A stretch of 64,000 nucleotides of DNA from Burkholderia cepacia (GTDB taxonomy: Bacteria > Pseudomonadota > Gammaproteobacteria > Burkholderiales > Burkholderiaceae): the NCBI RefSeq assembly GCF_001039005.1, contig NZ_LDWR01000008.1, positions 1-64,000 on the forward strand, given 5' to 3'. The translations under genes and the position numbers were made by a program. Under the pieces are notes generated by a model. The model did no database searches. It was not told the DNA's origin and saw only the letters and a program-made list of their open reading frames with translations. Numbering within the stretch: the first letter of the stretch is position 1; each line of letters begins with the position of its first letter. Of the stretch, positions 27,108 through 35,069 are shown piece by piece.

Positions 27108-27839
27108 ATGAACGCAAAAGAAATTTTGTCGGGGAAACTGATTGTCTCATGCCAGGCGCTTCCGGATGAACCATTGCACGGCGGCGTCTTCATGGAGAGA
27201 ATGGCCGCTGCCGCAAGCCAGGGTGGCGCTGGCGGAATTATTGCAAACGGCCCCGATGACACGCGTGCAATCAAGCAGGGAACTGTTGCGTTGCCCGTTA
27301 TCGGCGTGCTGAGTCGTGCCTACCCGAATTCGCCCGTCATGCTTACTGCGACGATGCGCGAGGTTGATGAACTGGTGGAGGCCGGTGTCGATATCGTTGC
27401 ACTCGATGTCACGGCGCGACTGCGCCCGGCTGGCGAATCGCTGGCCCAATTGGTTTCCCGAGTCAGGCGCAAATACAGTGCTTTACCGCTGATAGCTGAA
27501 ATTTCGACGTTCGACGAAGCCCTGCAGGCCGAGTCACTCGGATTTGATTGCATCTCGAGCGCGATGGTTGGCTATACCGACTCGACCAGAGGGCGCACCA
27601 ATCCAGACGACGATTTTGCATTGATTCGATCTCTTCGGGCGCGATCGTCATGTTTCTTGATTGCAGAAGGCGGCATTAAAACACCTGAGCAAGCTGCCGC
27701 CGCGATGCGAGCAGGTGCACACGCGGTTACCGTCGGTTCTGCCATCACGCGCCCGCAGTTCATTACGAGCTGGTTTTCCCGTGCGGTGCGAGATGCAATA
27801 AAGAATAACGTCGACGCAGTCGAAAGCGTCGATCGATAG
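27108..27839 (+). CDS. NanE-like TIM-barrel epimerase with altered active site
   Basis: A 243-residue protein clearly related to N-acetylmannosamine-6-phosphate 2-epimerase, as shown by LIVSCQALPDEPLHG, TMREVDELVEAGVDIVALD and VTVGSAITRPQ. Several active-site positions differ from true NanE. The catalytic-lysine motif IG-x-x-K-R reads IGVLSR (Ser69), the Arg of GIRANG is Ile45, and the Asp of ADIST is Glu131. Gln16, Glu187 and Arg215 are kept. No ROK kinase, NanA or sialic-acid transporter is nearby. Gap to the previous gene is 15 bp. A different epimerase, isomerase or lyase reaction on another substrate is likely, so the symbol nanE is withheld. Confidence 0.85.
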   Translation: MNAKEILSGKLIVSCQALPDEPLHGGVFMERMAAAASQGGAGGIIANGPDDTRAIKQGTVALPVIGVLSRAYPNSPVMLTATMREVDELVEAGVDIVALDVTARLRPAGESLAQLVSRVRRKYSALPLIAEISTFDEALQAESLGFDCISSAMVGYTDSTRGRTNPDDDFALIRSLRARSSCFLIAEGGIKTPEQAAAAMRAGAHAVTVGSAITRPQFITSWFSRAVRDAIKNNVDAVESVDR

Positions 27840-27959
27840 AAATTCGCCTTATTCGAAAACCATTCCGCATTGATGATATGCATCGCACAAGCTCACCGTC
27901 TGCGGTTCATGCAGAAATTGCTCCTGTCACAGGTCGTCTATAACCACCCTGGAGGCAAC

Positions 27960-28715
27960 ATGGAGAGTCAATTCGACGATCTCCCCTCTCTATATGAGAA
28001 TATGGCCGAATGGCCATTTCGGCGCGACGTCGAGATTCCGAACGTCTTCGCGACCTTGGGAGACGTTCGCAACCGCGACATCTTGGACTTCGGATGCGGA
28101 AATGGCATGTATTCGCGCTGGCTAAAGAAACGCGGAGCGGACAAAGTCGTGGGCTACGACGTTTCGGAAGGCATGCTGAGGTATGCGCGTCGGTGGGAAG
28201 AAGAAGATCCGGTCGGCATCGAATTCATCTCGAACCTACCGCCTGAATCGGATGGGCAATTCGATATCGTGCTTGCGGTTTATGTATTGCCATATGCAAG
28301 GACCGTCGACGAGCTGCGCAAGCTTTGCGCACAGATGACTCGCCCGCTTAAGCCCGGCGGCCGCCTGATCACGCTCCCGATCCATCCCGACTACGTCCGG
28401 GACCGCCGATACTACGAACCGATGGGCCTCAGGCTTGCCCCGTTCGGCGATGACGTCGACGGCGGCAAGGTCCAACTAGACTTGTTCATGGGGTCATTCA
28501 GCGCTCAGGTTACCGCATATGTCTGGAGTCGCGAGAGTCTGGACGACGCGCTCTATCGAGCGGGTTCATCTATCGTCCAGTGGGTCGAGTACGGGCGAAT
28601 GAGAGACGGACAACACCCGACCGTTGATTCGTCGTTGCAAGCCTATTTGGATAAGCCTCACGCGGCTCTTCTGAACTGCGTGATCGGAGCGCATAGTGTT
28701 GACGCTGCCGGATGA
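27960..28715 (+). CDS. class I SAM-dependent methyltransferase
   Basis: A 251-residue methyltransferase. The SAM loop ILDFGCGNGMYSRW lies at residues 41-54, with VVGYDVSEGMLRYA and FDIVLAVYVLPYARTVDEL as motifs II and post-I. The overall look resembles small-molecule methyltransferases such as the ToxA type of toxoflavin biosynthesis, but the identity is not claimed. GGAGG precedes ATG 27960. A 120-bp gap separates it from the NanE-like gene, and its end overlaps the next gene by 20 bp, so it is part of the operon. Confidence 0.85.
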   Translation: MESQFDDLPSLYENMAEWPFRRDVEIPNVFATLGDVRNRDILDFGCGNGMYSRWLKKRGADKVVGYDVSEGMLRYARRWEEEDPVGIEFISNLPPESDGQFDIVLAVYVLPYARTVDELRKLCAQMTRPLKPGGRLITLPIHPDYVRDRRYYEPMGLRLAPFGDDVDGGKVQLDLFMGSFSAQVTAYVWSRESLDDALYRAGSSIVQWVEYGRMRDGQHPTVDSSLQAYLDKPHAALLNCVIGAHSVDAAG

Positions 28716-29859
28716 CACGCGTGCCGACGCCGCTGTCCATGCGACCACTTTATCGTCGGCGGGCGACGTCGCTCGTCATGACTGGGACACGCTCGTCTCG
28801 GACGGCGACTTCTTTCACAGCCACGGTTGGCTTCACAGTCTCGACGAAGCACTCGGACCGACACCGCTTGTTGCTGTATCCGGTCCGGCCGGCTTGATGG
28901 CGGGCTGCGCGATATGGGGCGGAGAGGCGCGTCCCGGGCTCTTTCATTTGCCGGATTTCTTTCCCGCCGTACCAGGACCGTGGGAGCGCGAGTTTCTGTG
29001 GGTCGGCGCGCGTCGCTCGACGCACAATGAGATTCCGTGCGTGATCGGCAAGCGCCGTGCCGATGCGCAGCGTGCGTTGCTGCGCGCGGCGCTCGACGCC
29101 GCCGAAGGTCGCAAGCGTGCCGGTGTCATCATCCCGTACATGCCGCTTGCCCAGGCCATTGAAATGGCTGCCGCCGACGAGCGCGCGCGTGTGCTGCTGC
29201 ATTCGGCCGAAGCAACGCTCGACGTGCCGGACGGCGGGCTCGCGAGCCTGCTGGCCAGTATCGGTACGCGACGTCGCTGGAAGGTGCAGAACGAGCTCAC
29301 CCGATTCTCGGAAATGGGCAATGTAATGCGATGGTCGCCCGTCACGCCGGAGCTCGAGGACGTCGCAGCGGAACTGATTGCCCGGAATCGCGCCAAGTAC
29401 GGCAGCCATCAGGGCGCCGACTGGATGCGCAGCATATTCGCAGGGCAGCGCCGAACCGGGATTCTCAATAAAGCGGTTGCGGCACTCGCTCTACGCGATC
29501 AACAGATCGTTTCGATCGCGGTCTCCTATCGTTTCGGCGACCATTTGCATCTTCGCTATTTCGGCGCCGACTATTCCGTCGACCACAACGATTTTCGCTA
29601 CTTCGTCCTGTGCTACTACGCACCGCTCGACTACGCCGCGGCGCACGGGATCCGGACCTACCACGAGTCGATCGCATCACTCGAAGCCAAGTCGGCACGA
29701 GGAGCGAAGGTCGAGCCCCTGGCCGCCGTCGTAGCCACCACGGACGGCATTGCCGTCACGCGTGATGTCGCCGCCAGGCACAACCAGCTGTTCGCGCAGG
29801 CGTTCCGCGAGCAATTCTCATCCCGCCTCGGCAGCGACTGGTCGATATGTTCCGAGTGA
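28696..29859 (+). CDS. FemAB-like / GNAT-type acyltransferase
   Basis: A 387-residue protein with two GNAT-like halves, resembling the peptidoglycan-type FemAB-like (COG3146-like) acyltransferase group. FFHSHGWLHSLDEALG is a typical N-terminal segment. The C-terminal half has HLHLRYFGADYSVDHNDFRY and a TYHESIASLEAKSARG stretch. Related proteins transfer amino acyl or acyl groups, sometimes from aminoacyl-tRNA, to peptides, sugars or small molecules. It overlaps the methyltransferase gene by 20 bp, showing co-transcription. Donor and acceptor are unknown. Confidence 0.75.
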   Translation: MLTLPDDTRADAAVHATTLSSAGDVARHDWDTLVSDGDFFHSHGWLHSLDEALGPTPLVAVSGPAGLMAGCAIWGGEARPGLFHLPDFFPAVPGPWEREFLWVGARRSTHNEIPCVIGKRRADAQRALLRAALDAAEGRKRAGVIIPYMPLAQAIEMAAADERARVLLHSAEATLDVPDGGLASLLASIGTRRRWKVQNELTRFSEMGNVMRWSPVTPELEDVAAELIARNRAKYGSHQGADWMRSIFAGQRRTGILNKAVAALALRDQQIVSIAVSYRFGDHLHLRYFGADYSVDHNDFRYFVLCYYAPLDYAAAHGIRTYHESIASLEAKSARGAKVEPLAAVVATTDGIAVTRDVAARHNQLFAQAFREQFSSRLGSDWSICSE

Positions 29860-29875
29860 CCCAATGGAGAACCTC

Positions 29876-30214
29876 ATGCTTCATCTCGTTTACACGATGC
29901 AACCGACATTAAATGCGCGCCGCAATCTCACCGCATTTTGGCAATGGGTAAAGCAGCGCGAGGCATGGTTTTACGACGGACTCGATATGGCGATGAATCC
30001 GCAATGGCGTGTGCAGACCATCGGACCGCGCGTGCATGCGCTCGAACATTCGATTTCCTTTGCCGATGAGGCCGCGTGGGGCACATACCGGAGAGCTGTT
30101 GCGCAGCGGTCGCGCGATCCGGAATGGGAGCGACGCCGCGTCGAACAGGACGAATGGTGGGAGCTGATCGACGCGCGCATCCTGACCGATGCGCCGCTGC
30201 CGCAATCGGAGTGA
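29876..30214 (+). CDS. small protein of unknown function in the island operon
   Basis: A 112-residue protein with no signal peptide. LHLVYTMQPTLNARRNLTAF, a central WRVQTIGPRVHALEHSIS and a Trp/Arg-rich helix (WERRRVEQDEWWELID) suggest a small alpha+beta barrel fold similar to NIPSNAP/EthD-like dimers. This is a guess from the pattern. ATG 29876 follows GGAG at 6 bp; ATG 29864 adds four residues. It is the last gene of the operon, 17 bp after the acyltransferase. Confidence 0.7.
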   Translation: MLHLVYTMQPTLNARRNLTAFWQWVKQREAWFYDGLDMAMNPQWRVQTIGPRVHALEHSISFADEAAWGTYRRAVAQRSRDPEWERRRVEQDEWWELIDARILTDAPLPQSE

Positions 30215-30284
30215 TTGCGGCCGGTCCAGCCGAGGCAGCGCGAACTCGTTGCCGGCGGCCAGGTTCGTGCCGCCGATTACGGGT

Positions 30285-30434
30285 ATGAAACCGAAGACCG
30301 ATGCGCGAAAACGGGACCAGTCGACGCAGGCGCACCTAAGAAAGATGGTGGTGCAAGCGGTGCGTGACGCGATGACGCAAGTCGATGTTGCTCGCACGTA
30401 CGGTGTGAGTCCGCGAGCGGTCAGCAATCAGCAG
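30285..30434 (+). pseudogene. IS630-type transposase N-terminal fragment
   Basis: About 50 residues (KTDARKRDQSTQAHLRKMVV, DVARTYGVSPRAVSN) match the N-terminal helix-turn-helix of IS630-family transposases and stop abruptly. The DDE catalytic domain is absent, so it is an insertion-sequence scar next to the right-hand direct repeat. Confidence 0.7.
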
Positions 30435-30443
30435 AGTAAGACA

Positions 30444-30466
30444 ATTTTGGCGAATATTTCACGAAT
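30444..30466 (+). repeat. right copy of the 23-bp direct repeat
   Basis: It differs from the left copy at 26283-26305 at one position (G for T). It lies between the IS630-type fragment and the IS3-type fragment. Confidence 0.7.
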
Positions 30467-30481
30467 CCCGGCTGACTCTCA

Positions 30482-30640
30482 TTGAAGGTCGAGAGAATCT
30501 ATCGGAACCACTACGAAACGCGCGCTCAAGCCCGCCTGGATATCGTCGATCGGATCCAGGACTATTACAATCGGCGACGCATGCATACCTCGATCGACTA
30601 CCTTACCCCCATCGCCTACGAGGCTGGGTTGATTGCCGCG
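30482..30640 (+). pseudogene. IS3-type transposase C-terminal fragment
   Basis: KVERIYRNHYETRAQARLDI, YYNRRRMHTSIDYLTPIAYE and EAGLIAA form the end of an IS3-family (IS150-like) integrase core. The catalytic DDE portion is missing, apart from this C-terminal tail, so the element is dead. Confidence 0.8.
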
Positions 30641-30749
30641 TTGCTGTACGTGAAAACGGCAGGGTCACGAGTCGTGGGCGGCGGATCCGCCGTCGACGAG
30701 CCGCGGAACCTGCCGCTGCTCGCAGGCCCGGTGTCGCCGACGCTGCGCT

Positions 30750-30833
30750 GCCGCTCGTCTCGACGCCGTTCACGTTCGTCAGGCTGATTTCGAACAGGTC
30801 GCGGCCAAGCATGGCCGGCACCGTGACGGACAT
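30750..30833 (-). pseudogene. short 5' fragment of an unidentified gene
   Basis: From ATG 30833 the minus strand gives SVTVPAMLGRDLFEISLTNV followed by NGVET, which looks like a true protein start. It then turns into low-complexity sequence at the insertion-sequence junction. It is probably a gene cut by the IS insertion; its identity is not recognised. The stretch 30641-30749 holds nothing else. Confidence 0.35.
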
Positions 30834-31089
30834 GCCGCAGCGATCGCCGCCGCGCAGTAACCGCCGGGGTTTCAGCGGCTCGGCCCGTCAGGCCGCGGAA
30901 AAATCAACCTCGTCGATGAGCGCGCCACGCTTCAAACCCGCCCTCCCCCTTCATTTGTTCCCCCGACGCAAGACTGTTGCTCCACGGTGGGTGTTCGAAA
31001 TCGCGATCGGCACGCCTACAGTCTGCTCATCGGATTCATCGATCCGGTCGGCACTGAAGCCGAACACCCACTACTTATCGAGGCATGTC

Positions 31090-31797
31090 ATGAGCGCATC
31101 CAAAGTCATCATCGTCACCGGCGCATCGCAAGGCATCGGCGCGGAAACGGTCAACGCATTCCGCGCACGCGGCCATCGCGTCGTCGCGACGTCCCGGTCG
31201 ATCGGCCCGTCGAACGACCCCGATCTCGTCACCGTCGCGGGCGACATCGGCGATCCGGCCGTCGCGCGGCGCGTGGTCGATGCGGCAATCGAACGCTTCG
31301 GCCGCGTCGACACGCTCGTCAACAACGCCGGCGTGTTCGTCGCGAAGCCGTTCACGCAATACACCGCGGACGACTACGCGCAGATCACGAGCGTCAACCT
31401 GAACGGCTTCTTCCACGTCACGCAGCGCGCGATTGCCGCGATGCAAAAGCACGGCAGCGGCCACGTGGTCAGCATCACGACGAGCCTGGTCGATCACGCG
31501 AACAGCAACGTGCCGTCGGTGCTCGCATCGTTGACGAAAGGCGGATTGAATGCGGCGACGAAATCGCTCGCGATCGAGTATGCGAAGGCCGGCATCCGCG
31601 TGAATGCCGTGTCGCCAGGCGTCATCAAGTCGCCGATGCATGCGCCCGAAACGCATGCGACGCTTGCGTCGCTGCACCCGGTCGGCCGCATGGGCGAGAT
31701 GAGCGACATCGTCGGCGCGATCCTGTATCTCGACTCGGCGCCGTTCGTCACCGGCGAGATCCTGCACGTCGACGGCGGCCAGAGCGCCGGGCATTGA
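31090..31797 (+). CDS. SDR family protein lacking the catalytic Tyr
   Basis: A 235-residue short-chain dehydrogenase. The NAD(P) loop TGASQGIGAET and NNAGVFVAKP are canonical, and the C-terminus ends in a typical VTGEILHVDGGQSAGH. The catalytic YxxxK is instead A-S-L-T-K (Ala146, Lys150), and the Ser segment reads SITTSLVD. The protein fold is intact, so it is probably a divergent subfamily. It converges with a LysR gene 30 bp away. The ATG at 31090 fits the family start. Confidence 0.88.
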   Translation: MSASKVIIVTGASQGIGAETVNAFRARGHRVVATSRSIGPSNDPDLVTVAGDIGDPAVARRVVDAAIERFGRVDTLVNNAGVFVAKPFTQYTADDYAQITSVNLNGFFHVTQRAIAAMQKHGSGHVVSITTSLVDHANSNVPSVLASLTKGGLNAATKSLAIEYAKAGIRVNAVSPGVIKSPMHAPETHATLASLHPVGRMGEMSDIVGAILYLDSAPFVTGEILHVDGGQSAGH

Positions 31798-31827
31798 GTG
31801 CAGCGTCGAAAGAACGCGCCGGCGTGC

Positions 31828-32793
31828 CTATCGCGATGCGGTGGCGCGTTTGGTGCGCGCACTGCCCGCCTGCCTGGCGGGCGCGCGCTCCAGATGCTCG
31901 ACGAGAAAGTCGACAAACACGCGCACGCGCGACGACAGAAAGCGCGCATGCGGGTACAGCAGCATGAACGGCCGTGACCGGCCCCCAAGGCCGGGCAGCA
32001 CCTCGACGAGCGTGCCGGCGTGCAGATCCTGTTCGACGATGAAGCGGTAGGTCTGGAACAGGCCCGCGCCGCTGCGCGCGAGCGTCACGCCGGCAAGGAC
32101 GTCGCCCGACGCACTGTAGTTGCCGGTCGTCGCGATCTCGATCTCGTCCGATCCGTCGTCGAACAGCCAGGGAATCGGCCGCCCGCTGCTGGGCAGCTCG
32201 AACTGGATGCATTCGTGCGCATGCAGATCGTCGATGGCGGCCGGCGTGCCCGCACGCTTCAGGTAGCCGGGCGTCGCGACGACCACGAGTTCGGCGTCCT
32301 CCAGCTTGCGCGCGACCAGCGTCGAATCGGCCGGTGTGCGGCCGCGGATCGCGAGATCGAAGCCTTCCTCGGCGAAGTCGATGTTGCGGTTGCTCAGGTG
32401 GGTTTCGACACGCACGTCCGGATACCGCTCGCGAAACGCGGGCAGCAGCGGCAGCACGCGATAGTGCCCGTACGGCGTCGGCATGCTGATCCGGAGCACG
32501 CCGGCGGGTGTCGCCTGCTGGCCGGTCGCTTCGCGTTCCGCGTCGACGAGCTGCGACAGCGCATCGCGGCACTGCTCGAAATAACGCCGGCCGGAATCGG
32601 TCAGGCGGATCTGCCGTGTCGTGCGCACGAACAGCCGCACGCCGAGACGTTCCTCGAGCCGCGCCACCGACCGGCTGACCGCGGCCGGCGTGACGCTTGC
32701 CGCGGTTGCCGCCAGCGTGAAGCTGCCGAGTTCGGCGGCGAGACAGAACAGCTCGATGCTGCCCAGCAGCAGATCGTCGAATTTGCGTTGCAT
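31828..32793 (-). CDS. LysR family transcriptional regulator
   Basis: A 321-residue LysR regulator. The helix-turn-helix includes IELFCLAAELGSFTLAATAA and PAAVSRSVARLEERLG; the effector domain and a short basic tail follow. It is divergent from a RidA-like gene (251-bp gap) and convergent with the SDR, so either may be the target. The effector is unknown. Confidence 0.88.
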   Translation of the reverse strand: MQRKFDDLLLGSIELFCLAAELGSFTLAATAASVTPAAVSRSVARLEERLGVRLFVRTTRQIRLTDSGRRYFEQCRDALSQLVDAEREATGQQATPAGVLRISMPTPYGHYRVLPLLPAFRERYPDVRVETHLSNRNIDFAEEGFDLAIRGRTPADSTLVARKLEDAELVVVATPGYLKRAGTPAAIDDLHAHECIQFELPSSGRPIPWLFDDGSDEIEIATTGNYSASGDVLAGVTLARSGAGLFQTYRFIVEQDLHAGTLVEVLPGLGGRSRPFMLLYPHARFLSSRVRVFVDFLVEHLERAPARQAGSARTKRATASR

Positions 32794-33044
32794 GGGGCGG
32801 TTCCTGCCGTCTCCGGCGTGTGGCGCGCGATGGAGCAACGAGTGTGCATGAATATCGCTCGGGAAACCAGCGAGCGTACGTGGGCGAACGCGGCCCGCAT
32901 CGGGCCGTCGCGCGCGTTGCGTCATGCGTTACACCGCGTTGTGAATCAATTGCGCCGCTGACATTTACCGGCTTCGGCCGCATCACTAGAGTGACTGACA
33001 GGCAATACCGATCGCCCGATCCATTTTCCCGCAAGGAGCACGAC

Positions 33045-33509
33045 ATGACCGTCGAACAGAAACTGGCCGAACTCGGCCTCGCGTTACCCGAACCGCCGCA
33101 ACCGCTCGGCAGCTATACGGCCGCAAGCGAAGCCGGCAACCTGCTGTTCGTATCGGGGCAACTGCCGCTCGTCGACGGCAAAGTCGCCTACACCGGCCGC
33201 GTCGGCGACCAGTTGAGCGTCGACGAAGGGCGGCATGCGGCCCGGCTTGCGGCGCTGAACGTGCTCGCGCAGATCCATCTGCATCTGGGCGGGTTCGACC
33301 GGCTGCGCAAGATCGTGCGCGTTGAGGGGCACGTAAGTTCGGCGGACGGTTTTTACGGGCAGCCGGCCGTGATCGACGGCGCATCCGACCTGTTCGCCGC
33401 CGTGCTGGGCGGCAAGGCGGGACACGCGCGCTCGGCGTTCTCCCAGCGCCAGTTGCCGGCCGATGCGGCCGTCATCCTCGTCGTGATCGCCGAGATCGAC
33501 CCGGCCTGA
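33045..33509 (+). CDS. RidA/YjgF family protein
   Basis: A 154-residue member of the RidA/YjgF/YER057c family. Canonical RidA deaminates reactive enamine/imine intermediates; this sequence belongs to a longer subgroup with LGSYTAASEAGNLLFVSGQL and ARSAFSQRQLPADAAV. The arginine in the latter is in the position expected for binding carboxylates. GGAG lies 8 bp before ATG 33045. It is divergent from the LysR gene. The function in that subgroup is not certain. Confidence 0.85.
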   Translation: MTVEQKLAELGLALPEPPQPLGSYTAASEAGNLLFVSGQLPLVDGKVAYTGRVGDQLSVDEGRHAARLAALNVLAQIHLHLGGFDRLRKIVRVEGHVSSADGFYGQPAVIDGASDLFAAVLGGKAGHARSAFSQRQLPADAAVILVVIAEIDPA

Positions 33510-33671
33510 CGTATCGGCCGCCCCGCGCGGCCGCAAGCCATTCCCGCGGGCGTGTTCGCCCGCCCTGCCCGGGTTTCGTCGCCTGCCTCGTTATCGTGGA
33601 TATCGGGGCTCGATCGTCCGGAGGCCTTATCCAGCCAAGCCGGACACGTTCCGGATACATTGAAATACAAA

Positions 33672-33697
33672 ATATCGTATGCGATCTAATCGAATGC
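33672..33697. promoter_or_regulatory. OhrR operator-like site 1 upstream of ohr
   Basis: The core ATCGTATGCGAT (33674-33685) followed by CTAATCG matches sites at 33731 and 36844. The consensus is ATCGYRTGCGAT-C-K-W-ATCG. Together with the gene identities this supports a shared operator of OhrR. Confidence 0.6.
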
Positions 33698-33730
33698 GCT
33701 TGACATGGGTGGTCGCCTCGACGAAACTCC

Positions 33731-33756
33731 ATCGCATGCGATCGAATCGCATCAGA
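33731..33756. promoter_or_regulatory. OhrR operator-like site 2 upstream of ohr
   Basis: ATCGCATGCGAT (33731-33742) followed by CGAATCG. It lies about 56 bp before the ohr start, with site 1 about 57 bp further upstream, an arrangement suited to cooperative repression. Confidence 0.6.
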
Positions 33757-33786
33757 GAAAACCTGCTGAACCAACTGACGGAGCAA

Positions 33787-34209
33787 ATGATGAGCAAGAT
33801 CGAAAAAGTGCTGTACACGGGCAAGACGCATACGACTTCGGGCGGCCGCGACGGCACGGCGCGCAGTTCCGACGGCCGCCTCGACATCCAGTTGTCCTCG
33901 CCGGGCAGCGCCGGCACCGGCACCAACCCGGAACAGCTGTTCGCGGCCGGCTGGTCGGCCTGCTTCATCGGCGCGATGCAGCTTGCGGCGCGCGCCGCGA
34001 AGGTGACGCTGCCGGAAGATCTGGCCGTCGACGCCGAAGTGGATCTCGGCACGGCCGGCAACGCGTACTTCCTGCAGGCACGTCTGAACGTGAGCGTGCC
34101 GGGGCTCGACCGCGACGTCGCGCAGCGCCTCGTCGATGCCGCGCATCAGACCTGCCCGTATTCGAAGGCGACGCGCGGCAACATCGACGTCGAAATCCGT
34201 ATCGCATGA
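33787..34209 (+). CDS. ohr: organic hydroperoxide resistance protein Ohr
   Basis: A 140-residue Ohr/OsmC-fold thiol peroxidase that reduces organic and fatty-acid hydroperoxides in the cytoplasm. The two active cysteines are in WSACFIG (Cys58, counted from MSKIEK) and HQTCPYS, with the conserved Arg20 and Glu48 that complete the site. It starts ATG ATG at 33787/33790. Two copies of an operator-like sequence upstream, repeated at ohrR, indicate OhrR control. It lies at the head of the group that continues with three DUF4148 genes. Confidence 0.95.
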   Translation: MMSKIEKVLYTGKTHTTSGGRDGTARSSDGRLDIQLSSPGSAGTGTNPEQLFAAGWSACFIGAMQLAARAAKVTLPEDLAVDAEVDLGTAGNAYFLQARLNVSVPGLDRDVAQRLVDAAHQTCPYSKATRGNIDVEIRIA

Positions 34210-34272
34210 ACGTGGCATCGGGCGGCCGATGTGCCGCCCGCCACATTCCAGAACTTTTTCCAATCAAGGTAA

Positions 34273-34602
34273 ATGATGAAAACCCAACTGATCGCTGCCC
34301 TTCTCGTCGCTGTTTCGGCTTCTGCCGCCGCACCGGCGTTCGCCAATGAAACCACCGTGACCCGTGCGCAAGTGCGCGCCGAGCTGACCCAGCTTCAAAC
34401 GGCCGGCTATCCGCTGAATCGCGCTTCCGATGCGACCTATCCGAACGATCTGCAGGCCGCGCTGACGCAGATCCATGCAGCCGACGCGGTCGCGGCCAAC
34501 GAGCGGGCTTCCGGCTACGGCAGCAACGGCGACGCGGCGACGCAAGCGGGCAGCCGGCACGCCGTCAGCGTGGCCGACCGCTCGGTGTATTTCGGGCATT
34601 GA
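34273..34602 (+). CDS. DUF4148 family exported protein, tandem copy 1
   Basis: A 109-residue protein with a signal peptide (KTQLIAALLVAVSASAAAPA, cleaved before NET) and the DUF4148 pattern TRAQVRAELTQLQTAGYPLN. The C-terminus is VADRSVYFGH. It starts 63 bp after ohr. It is 60-70% alike by eye to the next two copies, with near-identical leader peptides and RBS regions (AGGTAA before ATGATG). Its function is unknown; the location beside ohr suggests expression under peroxide stress. Confidence 0.9.
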   Translation: MMKTQLIAALLVAVSASAAAPAFANETTVTRAQVRAELTQLQTAGYPLNRASDATYPNDLQAALTQIHAADAVAANERASGYGSNGDAATQAGSRHAVSVADRSVYFGH

Positions 34603-34662
34603 GCGCCGCGCGCCGATACCTGAACGCTGAATCCTTTCCATTCCAGTTCTGAATCGAGGTAA

Positions 34663-34992
34663 ATGATGAAAACCCAATTGATCGCCGCCCTTCTCGTCGC
34701 TGTTTCGGCTTCTGCTGCCGCACCGGCGTTCGCCCATGAAACCACCGTGTCCCGCGCGCAAGTGAGTGCCGAGCTCGTCCAGCTCGAACAAGCCGGTTAT
34801 CGGCCGGGCCGCGCGAACGATCCGCACTATCCGGACGACCTGCAGGCCGCATTGACGCGCGTTCACGCGAACGACGCCGTGACGGCCGATTCGGCGGCAT
34901 CCGGTTACGGCCGCGATGCCGTCGCCGCCACGCAGTCGGGCAGCCGGCCCGCGACGCGCATCGCCGAGCGCTCGATCTACTTCGGTCATTGA
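34663..34992 (+). CDS. DUF4148 family exported protein, tandem copy 2
   Basis: 109 residues; its signal peptide differs from copy 1 only near the cleavage site. The mature part (SRAQVSAELVQLEQAGYRPG, then HYPDDLQAALTR) is closer to copy 3. It ends in RIAERSIYFGH. It follows copy 1 by 60 bp with the same RBS context. Gene duplication is evident. Confidence 0.9.
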   Translation: MMKTQLIAALLVAVSASAAAPAFAHETTVSRAQVSAELVQLEQAGYRPGRANDPHYPDDLQAALTRVHANDAVTADSAASGYGRDAVAATQSGSRPATRIAERSIYFGH

Positions 34993-35069
34993 ACGAAACC
35001 GCGATCGGCGCCGATTGCCGGCGTGCGGTGCGCGACTCCCGAATTCCTGATTTCCTGTCGAGGTAAAAA

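Noticed and set aside
27108..27839. Part of a sialic-acid utilisation cluster
   Set aside because: No nanA, nanK, transporter or N-acetylglucosamine-6-phosphate deacetylase gene lies nearby, and the active site is altered.
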